This document shows positions 51,041-61,255 of a DNA stretch of 64,000 bases, piece after piece (position 1 is the first letter of the stretch; every line of letters begins with the position of its first letter). The notes beneath the pieces are model-generated. The model worked only from the letters and a program-made list of their open reading frames with translations. It did no database searches and was not told the origin of the DNA. Location: the NCBI GenBank assembly GCA_027704905.1, contig JANIIK010000484.1, forward strand, positions 5,001 to 69,000, written 5' to 3'. Position numbers and translations under genes: made by a program. This DNA is from Muraenolepis orangiensis. Taxonomy: Eukaryota; Chordata; Actinopteri; Gadiformes; Muraenolepididae.

Positions 51041-52030
51041 CCCCCCCCCACACACACACAGATACCGTATCTGTGTGTGTGTGTAGTACACACAGATACC
51101 GTGTGTGTGTGTGTACTACACACACACACAGATACGGTATCTGTGTGTGTAGTACACACACACACAGATACCGTATCTGTGTGTGTGTGTACTACACACA
51201 CACACAGATACGGTATCTGTGTGTGTGTGTAGTACACACACACACAGATACGGTATCTGTGTGTACTACACACACACAGATACCGTATCTGTGTGTGTGT
51301 GTACTACACACACACACAGATACCGTATCTGTGTGTGTGTGTAGTACACACACACACACAGATACCGTATCTGTGTGTGTGTGTACTACACACACAGATA
51401 CCGTATCTGTGTGTGTGTGTACTACACACACACACAGATACCGTATCTGTGTGTGTGTGTACTACACACACACACAGATACCGTATCTGTGTGTGTGTGT
51501 ACTACACACACACACACAGATACGGTATCTGTGTGTGTGTGTGTGTACTACACACACACAGATACCGTATCTGTGTGTGTGTGTAGTACACACACACACA
51601 GATACCGTATCTGTGTGTGTGTGTGTGTACTACACACACACACAGATACGGTATCTGTGTGTGTGTGTGTGTACTACACACACACAGATACGGTATCTGT
51701 GTGTGTGTGTAGTACACACACACAGATACCGTATCTGTGTGTGTGTGTAGTACACACACACAGATACCGTATCTGTGTGTGTGTGTAGTACACACACACA
51801 GATACCGTATCTGTGTGTGTGTGTAGTACACACACACAGATACCGTATCTGTGTGTGTGTGTAGTACACACACACACACACAGATACCGTATCTGTGTGT
51901 GTGTGTAGTACACACACACAGATACCGTATCTGTGTGTGTGTAGTACACACACACAGATACCGTATCTGTGTGTGTGTAGTACACACACACAGATACCGT
52001 ATCTGTGTGTGTAGTACACACACACACAGC
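51041..52030. repeat. Array of about 25 hairpin units (CAGATACSGTATCTG)
   Basis: Each 35-45-bp unit contains CAGATAC, one central base (C or G), then GTATCTG, extended by CACACA/TGTGTG arms. Units are joined by TGTGTAGTACACA or TGTGTACTACACA, again inverted repeats around one base. CCG centres dominate; CGG centres occur near 51131, 51207, 51246, 51519, 51644 and 51686. The GTAGTAC/GTACTAC joints also switch. The array starts after a C9 run at the end of the minisatellite. Confidence 0.95.
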
Positions 52031-52143
52031 GCTGACACTGATACGCAAACACTACACACACACACACGACGCAAACACTACACACAGGTCACACACGCAA
52101 ACACTACACACACGCAGGACACATACGCAAACACTACACACAC
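52031..52143. repeat. Resumed minisatellite units
   Basis: Units with GATACGCAAACACTACACA and GGACACATACGCAAACAC return after the hairpin array, so the hairpin array lies inside the larger minisatellite. Confidence 0.85.
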
Positions 52144-52348
52144 GATTTATAAAGTTATTTTGTTGGTTTTAAAAGTTCGTAAGTTGTGAGATGTTGATGT
52201 TATATGCTGTGTTGTGTTGAAATAAATTAAAATGTTCAGACAGTCTCCTTGTTGATTTTTCCGACATTCAGAATCATAATTGAATTACTTGCTGGTGTCG
52301 TTAAACATGCGGCTCGTTTCATGCGTGCGCTTTTATGCGCGCAATTAG

Positions 52349-52690
52349 TCGACTGGAGCACCTAGACAGGAGGGACACCTACGTCAGACTGCTGTTTATT
52401 GACAACAGCTCGTTGTTCTACACCATCGATCCTTCCAAGCTGGTCCTGAAACTGAAGGACCTTATGGACTTCCTGACAGGCAGGCCTCAAGTGGTGAAGA
52501 TTGGGAACAACATCTCATCCACTCTGGTCCTCAACACCGGAGCACCCCAAGGCTGCTGCCTCAGTCCCCGGCTGTACACACATGACTGTACTGCCATGCA
52601 CAGCAATAATCTGATTATCAAGTTTGCAGACACCAGTCATCGGCCTGATCAGCGAGGAAAACGAAACAGAGTCCAGAGATTAGGTACTCC
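52349..52690 (+). pseudogene. LINE RT fragment (second LINE family)
   Basis: It encodes YVRLLFIDNSSLFYTIDPSK, RPQVVKIGNNISSTLVLNTG and GAPQGCCLSPRLYTHDC, then a truncated catalytic region FADTSHRP. It matches the 12320-14240 element, with deletions, and ends at about 52690. Confidence 0.8.
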
Positions 52691-54028
52691 AGCTAACGCC
52701 AAATATGTATTTGAATCACAAACACATAAGACTTAGAAACCGACTTATTCACTTCCAGCATAACACATACAAATCCTGTCAACTACATATTTAACGAGGG
52801 TTAACATAGGTGTTCAACCATCCTGTAGTGTTGATTGCCAGAAGGCCTTAGGATATCCTCCACACAAGGCATTTGAACAATACAATTGCTGATCACCACT
52901 TTAATTTCATCATTTATTAATGTTTACCACTAGTCTGAGACATTGTTTACAGCTTAAAAGAGTGTTAAATACAATTTAGTAAAAATGTATGTTTTTAGTG
53001 TAAACGTAAGAGCAGTTAAAATAGATCAGTCAAATATGACTGATCTATATATATGATATCACAGTAAGGGGGGAAATAAACACTACAGGAGGGTTAACTA
53101 GGACATGGTAAAACGGGTTTTAACTTATAGTCAACACTGGGTTCATAAAATGGCTCCAATACACCCCCCCCCCCCCCCATTGTGGTTTATCTGGGTGCAT
53201 CATCACATGTATATTTCAATGTGTATTATCTGGGTACTTCAATGATGTGTACATCCAATCCAAGGTTTTGAGAATCGGTATGTAGCTGCAATTGCTCACA
53301 CAGGAGGATGCTTACAGCTAGCTAAGTTACAGCACGCTGTTTACAACACTTTTTACGACACTCGTGTGTCCAGGGACAATACAAAATGTATACAAGATAT
53401 GACGATCAAACCCATAAGTGATTATAAGCGTTTACTTAGAGCCTACGCGGTCAGGCTAACGGCCGCACGACGGGTTGTTAGGCTAACGTTAGGCGTCAAG
53501 CTAACACCTTAGCTATGGGCCAACACATTTAAAAAATAAGCGAACAACAAGACGTCAAACTACCAGCAAGTCAAACTACCAACAAGTGACGCGTAACCTT
53601 ACGAGCAAAGGCTCGGTTTGCACCGTAAGTCGGACACACCTGGGTTGATTCCAAAAAGCGTCACTTTACCTGCGGAGAAGTATCCGGAAAATGGATGTTT
53701 TCAGAGCTTCGCGGTACGCATAAGGCGACGTGTCAAGACGGAGGCCCCGGGCGTTAACAACACGAAACACCGATCAGCTTTAGTAGATACAACTTTGTTA
53801 GAAACGTTGTTTTATCGGTGGTTTGTTCTCCTTCTCCTCCTGGTCGGGAGACTGTAGCTAGTCGTCGGAGACCTGGTGAGCTCTTTGTTCACCACGGGAG
53901 GACCTGAACAATAGCTGACGGCCCTCCTCCTGCTGCTTCTTCTTCTTTAGGGTTTAGTGACAGCTAATATCGGAGTGCTACATTACCGCCATCTTCTGGT
54001 GTCTAGTGCATTGCATTGTTTTATCGGT
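52691..54028. other. No gene recognised
   Basis: AT-rich DNA with a C15-class run at 53166-53180. From 53400 to 54000 the DNA is richer in CpG and includes GCTACATTACCGCCATCTTC, a phrase that looks like a repeat end. A 79-codon frame at 53618-53857 has no recognisable domain. It could be 5' flank of ldb1, but I cannot show it. Confidence 0.35.
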
Positions 54029-54304
54029 CAGATTTTTCTCCATTAGTCCTGTTTTTTAAGAAAGTTGGTCAGATTTTTCCTGCCTGGTCCGATTCTTCCT
54101 TATTTCTTTAGGTCTGTGTTCTTCATTCCTTCTTTTCTCATTTGTTCTATATATATATATGTATATATATATACATATATATATAGAACAAATGAGAAAA
54201 GAAGGAATGAAGAACACAGACCTAAAGAAATAAGGAAGAATCGGACCAGGCAGGAAAAATCTGACCAACTTTCTTAAAAAACAGGACTAATGGAGAAAAA
54301 TCTG
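54029..54304. repeat. 276-bp near-perfect palindrome
   Basis: The left arm from CAGATTTTTCTCCATTAG is matched by the right arm ending CTAATGGAGAAAAATCTG. The arms are about 118 bp with a 40-bp TA-rich centre, and I saw no mismatch outside the centre. As a result both strands encode the same 70-codon frame, an artefact. Palindromic MITEs are known in fish, but no target duplication is visible here. Confidence 0.93.
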
Positions 54305-54305
54305 G

Positions 54306-54420
<115 letters not shown>

Positions 54421-55362
54421 TGTAGCAGGTATATAAATATACAGGAATGCATTCCACCAATAATCCCTCACGTTGTATTTTATTGTTCCAATATTATTTA
54501 TTGTCACTTTTATTTTGGTATGTTTACTACAAAAGACCGTTTTGGGAGCTAATGCTTTTATTTTGAAGTCTTCACTCCCGGCAGTGACGTCATCTACCTG
54601 CGTTGCACCCTCTCTCACTCAGTCGTTTGCATGGCAGACTGAGGTGAGGAGAGTTTGTCATGTGCTCTTTGTAGATTTCTGTTCTAAATGATGTTTACAG
54701 TGTTTATATAATCTTAAACTGTGAAACAAGGTTATAATATCATTCCATGGTGCTAATGTGTTGCTGTGTAGTTGTTTTGCAGAAGTTTGAGTGTTTTAGC
54801 AAAGTTTTAGTTAAGTGAACTGTTTAGCAGCACGTGCGAGGACTCACACACAGCACCCGCAGCATGTTTAATGGCGTCTTTTCCCCACCACAGACTGGTG
54901 TGTTGCAGACGTCCATGTATATTAATGCTGCTGCATTATTGTGTTTATTTCATGCAGGTATGTTTGTTGCTCCCATGTTTTTGGTCTATTGTGTTTTGTA
55001 CTATGTGTTTATTTTATTGTTTTATTTACAGGTCTAAAAATACTAATTAGCCGGTGGTGTATACATTTCCAGTGTAACTGTAATTGTACAGTGTATTGTG
55101 ATCTATTGTGACAGATTTGATATCTGAATGTTTTATAAGTACTAGTCACTCAGTCGTTTGCATGGCAGACTGAGACTGGTGTGTTGCAGACGTCCACGTG
55201 TATTAATGCTGCTGCATTATTGTGTTTATTTCAAGCAGAGGAATAAATACGCCACAGTTTCGGCTAAAGACGACAACCGAATCTCCTTGTCCATCAAACA
55301 CGTACAACACAACGCAGAGACGTAGCAAGGGTCTGCTGAGAAGTAGGAGCAGACCGGCTACA
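54421..55362 (+). repeat. 5' LTR of the Gypsy element
   Basis: 942 bp from TGTAGCAGG to CCGGCTACA. It holds an AATAAA signal at about 55242 and two internal duplications: CACTCAGTCGTTTGCATGGC at about 54616 and 55146, and GACTGGTGTGTTGCAGACGT at about 54893 and 55174. It differs from the 3' LTR at about 54954 (TTTCATGCAG against TTTCAAGCAG). Confidence 0.95.
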
Positions 55363-55363
55363 T

Positions 55364-55381
55364 TGGTGCCGTGACCCGGAT
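55364..55381 (+). other. Primer-binding site, tRNA-His-like
   Basis: TGGTGCCGTGACCCGGAT, one base after the 5' LTR, is complementary to the 3' end of a tRNA whose acceptor is CACGGCACCA. This fits tRNA-His with one mismatch to the vertebrate sequence as I remember it. Confidence 0.65.
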
Positions 55382-55629
55382 CACATCGTGGATCAACACC
55401 AGCTTGGTCACCGGAGGTTGTCCGACGTCAAAACAACAACAAAAAAGAGGTTCCCTTATGAAGGTTATATTGAAGTGGCTTTGTCACGGTTACAAGGACA
55501 TTGTGTTCTTTCTGAAAAAATGTGTGTCAAGTGAAAGGAAAAGACATTGAAAAAAATGTCCATTGTTTATTGTGAATCAGTATTTTCTGTTTTTGTTGAC
55601 ATTAACTAAGTTTTTTTTAAACAAAAAAT

Positions 55630-57126
55630 ATGTATTTCAATGTAATGGGGAAAGCTGTTCAAAATGTTTCTGGTTTTGGGAGGGGGGCGCAACTTCCTGG
55701 TTTGGAATTATTTAACTCTCCAGTTGCTGGTTTGGGGAGGGGTGCACCGCTGTTTAACTCTTCAGTTGCAAGTCCAGGCGACATGATGTCGCCAGCGCCC
55801 AGCTACACCCGCCCAGTTATTGTTCCAGACAATGGAGGTTCCCCAGTTCTCACCTCCACCCGTCTACCTAGCCACCCGTCCCTTACCGACAGACCTACCT
55901 TTTCACTTTCGGCCATCCCAGACAGGAGTGACCCAGCTTTGAGTGATCTCATCGCACACATCGCCCAGCAAGTGGGACAGTCTATATCAGCTCAGTTAAA
56001 GGAAGAGAGTCAAGCGAATGAAGGCAGTCAAGCACGGGTTCAGAACTCGGGTGCAGGCCAGTCGCGCGTTGACTCCACACTTAACCTGACTGGTGTGAAG
56101 TTAGTCATGCAGTCCGATGTGAGAGAGCCTCCTGTGTACAGAGGAGATGGGTCTGACAAGCTCTCAGTGCATGAGTGGGAGGAGCTCATGGACACGTACT
56201 TGAGGAAGAGGAGCATACAGCTGGGTGAGCAGCATCAGGAGATGTTGACTAGATTGATGGGCAAAGCCAGAGACATTGTGAAGATAACGCTCCGTAGCAA
56301 TCTGTTATTGAAGCCTCACGAGAACCCAAAAGTTATAACTGACATATTGAAACAGCATTTTAGTGGTGTGTCATGTTCGAGTATGCCCCTTGCAGACTTC
56401 TACAGCACTGTGCCTGTAGCAGGAGAGGACCCTGTCGAGTACTGGATCCGCCTTAACAAAGCTGTTGATGCAGCTGAGGAGGGCTTGAGCAGACATGGGA
56501 GACATATTGATGATCCCCGTCGAGAAGTAACCATGATGTTTGTCAAGTATTGTCCAGATCCCTCCCTGGCTGCAGTGTTGCGGTTCAAAGCGCCAGAGAA
56601 GTGGACAGCTGGTGAAATACAGGAGCATGTTGACCGTTATCAAATCGAAAGGAGAGAACAGCTGAACACCAGACCAAACCGCCCCAGCGCAGCAAGACAT
56701 GTGGCAGCTCATGTTCAAACACCTGAGGTGCCTGAGGAGGTGTCTATGCCTAGCCTTCCAGTGTTGCCCCCAGTCCAGGCTGAAGCGAATGTCACATCTG
56801 CTCCTCAGTTTGATGGTAATTGCCTAAAGACTTTGATTGGCCTGCTTGACCGCACACTAGCTCAGAACAGCCAGGCGATGGCTCAGAACGGCCAGCCGAT
56901 GGCTCAAAACAACCAGCCAATGTATAGGCAGCACCCGTCTGACCAGAGAAAACACTGCAAGGTATGCAAGTCTATGGAACACTCCACTCTAGCACACTGC
57001 TGGCGGGAGCGCCTGTGCTTGTCTTGTTTTAAGCCTGGCCATATCAAGAAAGACTGTCAGAGTTACACTCCCGGACGGGAGGACCAGGCCGCACATTCAC
57101 CTCGAGAGCAGCAGCCTTTAAACTGA
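55630..57126 (+). CDS. Gypsy Gag polyprotein (498 aa)
   Basis: The gene encodes the structural protein that packages the element RNA. A low-complexity N-terminus (about residues 1-150) is followed by a capsid-type region with YRGDGSDKLSVHEWEELMD and RLMGKARDIVKITLRSNLLL, and an RFKAPEKWTAGEIQEHVDRY helix. Near the C-terminus are glutamine-rich AQNGQPMAQNNQPM repeats and then a zinc-binding CKVCKSMEHSTLAHCW plus a CCHC knuckle CLSCFKPGHIKKDC (about 465-478). The frame is uninterrupted and starts at the first ATG after a short leader. It ends TTTAAACTGA, a -1 frameshift heptamer directly before the stop. Family-level role is known; the rest is read from the sequence. Confidence 0.9.
   Translation: MYFNVMGKAVQNVSGFGRGAQLPGLELFNSPVAGLGRGAPLFNSSVASPGDMMSPAPSYTRPVIVPDNGGSPVLTSTRLPSHPSLTDRPTFSLSAIPDRSDPALSDLIAHIAQQVGQSISAQLKEESQANEGSQARVQNSGAGQSRVDSTLNLTGVKLVMQSDVREPPVYRGDGSDKLSVHEWEELMDTYLRKRSIQLGEQHQEMLTRLMGKARDIVKITLRSNLLLKPHENPKVITDILKQHFSGVSCSSMPLADFYSTVPVAGEDPVEYWIRLNKAVDAAEEGLSRHGRHIDDPRREVTMMFVKYCPDPSLAAVLRFKAPEKWTAGEIQEHVDRYQIERREQLNTRPNRPSAARHVAAHVQTPEVPEEVSMPSLPVLPPVQAEANVTSAPQFDGNCLKTLIGLLDRTLAQNSQAMAQNGQPMAQNNQPMYRQHPSDQRKHCKVCKSMEHSTLAHCWRERLCLSCFKPGHIKKDCQSYTPGREDQAAHSPREQQPLN
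57117..57123 (+). promoter_or_regulatory. -1 ribosomal frameshift site T_TTA_AAC
   Basis: In the gag frame the codons are CCT TTA AAC TGA, so the heptamer has the required X_XXY_YYZ phasing. Slipping back one base yields TTT AAA CTG ACT, the open pol frame. This would make Gag-Pol as a fusion. A downstream stimulatory structure was not established. Confidence 0.8.
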
Positions 57127-58835
57127 CTGGCCCGCATTTGGAGAGGGGACGTGTGGGTGAGGACAAACAAACCCTCAGAAGTGACAGTGAATATGAACAG
57201 TGTTATGTGAAGTTGTGCGGTGCAGCACCGGCTGGTGTGACGATAATAGCACAGAACACGCATAGAGTTGAGCCATATGATGAGCTATTCTATGCTCCAG
57301 TCAATGTGAATAATATGTTCCAGATGCAGGGAATGCTTGATTCAGGTTCCATGGCCTGTACTTTCAGTGAAGAAGCAGTGGAAAAGATGCTGAGTGAAAA
57401 AGTATTGTCAGAACCAAGACCGATGACTCAGGAAGTGGTTTTAGTTGGGTGTGGAGGAAAACTCACTAAACCGAAGTGCATGTACGAAGTTGAACTGAAG
57501 GTGTATGGGGAGAGCTGCATCGTTCCAGTTCTTGTGGTGCCAGGCCAGCGAGATGATCTCATCATTGGCACAAATGTGATCAAGTTTCTCATGCGCAAGT
57601 TGAAGAACAGTGATGATTACTGGCGGCTTATCTCCGTTTGCAGTCTTTCCTCATCCCCAGAGTGTGAACAGTTCTTGGACCTCATGGCGAACACATCCCG
57701 TTGGAGGGGTGAGGAGCTACCAGACAAAATTGGCACAGTCAAGCTGAAGCAGTCAGTCACTCTCCTAGCAATGCAAGAACACCTCGTTTGGGGTAAGCTA
57801 CCTAACGATACTCCCATGTCACCGGGAAGCACTGTGATAGTTGAGCCGACCTCATCCAAGTCCATGCCACGTAACATCATGGTTGGCCGGATCGTGACAC
57901 CTCTGTGGGGTGATAGGTGGGTCCCCATGAAGGTCACCAATCTGTCTGATAGACCAGTTACGCTGAAGAGGAACTGTAAACTGGCAGATGTGTCCCCCTG
58001 CTTAGCTGTAGAAGATTTTGAGCTCCTCCAAGGCTCTAGTCAGATTGACAAGGCTGTCCCAGGCAAGCACCATACACCAACCAGTCCTTCAGATCTCGAA
58101 CAGAGGCTGCGAGATGTTGGCCTTGACAAACTTGACATACAACCTTGTCATACTAGCTACACAGGGAAGGAGAAGTTAGTCCAACTGCTCGAGTGTTACA
58201 ACGATGTCTTCTCCAAGCATGAAATGGACTGCGGTGAGACGAAGGGCTTTGTCCACCGCATTCGACTTACCGATGATCGCCCATTCCGCCTTCCTTACCG
58301 GAGAGTACCCCCTGCTCACTACCAGAAACTACGTCAAGTCTTGACAGACATGGAGGAGCAAGGGATCATTCGGAAATCTATGAGTGAGTATGCCTCACCA
58401 CTGGTGATGGTATGGAAGAAGGACGGAAACTTGAGGATCTGCACCGATTTCCGGTGGTTGAATGCGAGAACACTCAAGGACGCCCATCCTCTTCCACATC
58501 AGTCAGACTGCTTGGCTGCCTTGGGAGGGAACACCTTCTTCAGCACGATGGACTTAACGTCCGGCTTCTACAACGTCCCCATGGCTGAAGAGGACAAAAA
58601 ATACACAGCCTTCACCACACCGCTAGGCTTGCATGAGTATAACAGGATGCCGCAGGGACTGTGCAATAGTCCTGCCTCATTTATGCGCATGATGCTGAGT
58701 ATATTTGGGGACATGAACTTCAGCAGTTATTATGTTATTTGGATGACTTGCTTGTTTTCGCATCAACTGAAGAGGAGGCCCTACAGAGACTGGAGGTCGT
58801 CTTCCAGCGCCTGCGAGACAACAACCTCAAGTTGA
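57117..58835 (+). pseudogene. Gypsy Pol, N-terminal part: protease and RT palm/fingers
   Basis: In the -1 frame relative to gag. The protease active site is GMLDSGSMACTFSEEAVEKM (D-S-G, about 57339) with DDLIIGTNVIKFL as the downstream conserved flap/ILG-like block. RT begins near 58240 with DDRPFRLPYRRVPPAHYQK, GNLRICTDFRWLNARTLKDA, TMDLTSGFYNVPM (first catalytic Asp) and GLCNSPASFMRMM. At about 58720 one base appears to be missing, so the frame loses the YLDD box and stops at 58833. Without that break protease and RT would be one protein. The lesion could also be a sequencing error. Confidence 0.88.
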
Positions 58836-61255
58836 GTCCTAAGAAGTGTCACCTGATGCGATCGTCTGTCAAGTTTCTGGGTCATATCATAGATGGCGGC
58901 GGAGTAGCTGTGGATCCCGCAAAGGTGGAAGTCATATCCACGATGTCGAAGTCTGATCTCATGGAAGATGACGGATGTACACCCTCAGTAAGGAGGATCA
59001 AATCCTATTTGGGCATGGTGTTCTTCTACCAGCACTTCATCCCTAGTTGCTCTTCCATTGCCAAGCCACTCTTTGCTCTGACTGCTGGACAAAAGAGAAG
59101 AGGAAGGATGAAAGTGAAAGTGAATGTGAAGGCAGGAACATTCAGGAAACTGAAACCTGATGACTGGACTCCAGAGTGTGACATCGCCTTTGACAGTCTT
59201 AAAGAAAGTCTGCTGGACTGTGTGGTCCTTGCACATCCTGATTTCTCACGTCCCCTGATTCTGTCAACTGATGCTTCCTTGGACGGGCTTGGCGCAGTGT
59301 TGTCACAAGTAGCAGCTGGTGAAAGTAAAGCCCGTCCCATAGCTTTCGCAAGTAAGACACTGAGCAGCTCTCAGAAGAATTATCCAGCTCACCGGCTTGA
59401 GTTTTTGGCGTTGAAGTGGAGTGTGTGTGACAAATTCAGCCATTGGCTGAAGGGCAATTCCTTCACAGTATGGACGGACAATAATCCACTCACATACATA
59501 ATGACTAAGCCCAAACTCGACGCCTGCGAACAACGATGGGTCGCAAAGCTCGCTCCTTATACTTTCAGTCTGAAGCACATTGCAGGAACCAAGAACGTAG
59601 TGGCTGATGCTCTCAGTCGGGACCCGTTTGCCAAGACAGTTGGGCGTAGACTTGTTACAGAGTCCTATGGCAATCTGCTTGCCGAATCTGATGAAGTTGG
59701 AGAAAATGGAGTTCAGGATGTCTTTCGCTTAAAGGTCCAGTGTCAGCGGACGAAGAGGTCAAAACAAGGTGCTGTGACTCAGTCCCATTGTTCTCCGCCC
59801 CTGTGTAACAACATTGTGAAAGCTGTCCTTGATTCTCATGACCACTGGGATGCAGCTGCAGAGTCCAGGGCGACAGAGTTGATCCAGTCCGTTCAACACC
59901 TTGTTCCACCAGGGCAGGATCTGCTACCTGCCTTCTCCCTGGAAGAGCTCCGAAAAAGCCAAGAGCTTGACCCTGGCATCTCTAGAGTCATGCCTTTTCT
60001 GAGTCGACAGAGAAGACCCTCAAGGCGGGAGAGAGACGGTCTGGACACAAGTGCTCTGGTACTCATCAAGCAGTGGGAGAGACTTAATGTCATTGATGGA
60101 GTGCTCTATAGAGTCACCAAGGATCCCTTGAGCAAACAGAAGAGGCGTCAGTTTGTCTTGCCCCAAAGTCTGGTAGACAAGGCCTTGCGTGGTGTACATG
60201 ACTTGGCCGGACATCAAGGGCAGGCAAGAACGATTTACCTGACAAGACAACGCTTCTTCTGGCCTAGAATGGAGCACCAAATTAAGGACTATGTGAAGTG
60301 CTGCCAGAGGTGCATCCTGGCCAAGACACCGGATCCTTCTGCCAGAGCTCCGCTTGAAAGTATCAGGACTACCGCTCCTATGGAACTAGTGTGTTTGGAT
60401 TTCTGGAGTGCGGAAGATAGCAAGCAGCGTTCAGTAGATGTTCTTGTCCTGACAGATCACTTCACAAAGTTGGCCCATGCCTTTCCCTGCACAAACCAAC
60501 AAGCGAAACAAGTTGCTAAGAAGTTGTGGGATAACGTCTTCTGTGTGTATGGGTTTGCGGGGCGCATACATACAGATCAAGGAGCCAACTTTGAGAGTGA
60601 GCTCATCGCAGAACTGCTTAGACTATCGGGTGTCTCCAAGTCACACACTACAGCCTACCACCCCATGGGGAACGGAGGGACTGAGAGATTTAACAGGACT
60701 CTGGGGGGTATGCTCCGTTCACTGCCATTGAGAGAGAAGGCCAAGTGGCCCCAGCAAATCCAGACCCTGACATTTGCATACAATGCGACAGTGCATGAGA
60801 CGACTGGGTACGCACCCTTCCACCTAATGTTTGGTCGGGTTCCAAGGCTCCCCGTTGATGTGATGTTCAAACAGGTCCTACACGACCCAGTGGTTGTTGA
60901 CTATGGCAGCTATGTAACAACGCTTATGTCCCACCTCCATGAAGCAGCAGACATTGCTCGAAAGCATGCCATCAAAGAGCAAGACAAGCAAGCCAGAGGT
61001 TACAATCGAAAGATCAAGGGGACTTGCCTGAACGTGGGAGACAGAGTACTTCTCGCCAACAAAGGCGAGAGGGGAAAGAAGAAACTTGCGGACAAGTGGG
61101 AACCAACAGTCTATACTGTCGTGGACAGCAAACCACAGACTCATGTCTACATGTTGGAAGATGACAAGGGTAAAACAAAGGTAGTGCATCGCAACCTTAT
61201 CCTGGATATCAGCTTCCTGCCCATAGTCTGCTCAAGGAGACATGCCGGAGACTGA
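58721..61255 (+). pseudogene. Gypsy Pol, C-terminal part: RT catalytic box, RNase H, integrase
   Basis: The second pol frame opens with YLDDLLVFASTEEEAL (catalytic YLDD) and VKFLGHIIDGGGVAVDPAKV. RNase H shows LSTDASLDGLGAVLSQ (Asp), YPAHRLEFLALKWSV (Glu) and VWTDNNPLTYI (Asp). Integrase has the zinc domain HDLAGHQGQARTIYLTR and CCQRCILAK, the core LVCLDFWSAED (Asp), GRIHTDQGANFES (Asp) and GNGGTERFNRTLGG (Glu), and a GPY/F-type tail near KLADKWEPTVYTVVDSK. All catalytic residues that I can judge are present. It is separated from the N-terminal half by a single frame break. Confidence 0.9.

Noticed and set aside
44492..51232. A 2246-codon open frame and two other very long plus-strand frames
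   Set aside because: They are produced by a stop-free minisatellite in all three frames, with unit lengths that keep changing frame. No domain and no plausible gene structure.
51031..52189. Cysteine/valine/threonine-rich frames of 100-240 codons on both strands
   Set aside because: Translations of the CACACA/TGTGTG hairpin array, open on both strands.
53618..53857. 79-codon frame ending in a hydrophobic segment, considered as a host gene or ldb1 first exon
   Set aside because: No match to known ldb1 N-terminal sequence, no splice support and no domain.
54056..54277. Identical 70-codon frames on both strands
   Set aside because: A consequence of the perfect palindrome, not of coding selection.
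54834..55037. 67-codon frame in the 5' LTR, repeated in the 3' LTR at 62535-62738
   Set aside because: It lies wholly in LTR regulatory sequence and has no domain; a short hydrophobic stretch comes from T-rich DNA.
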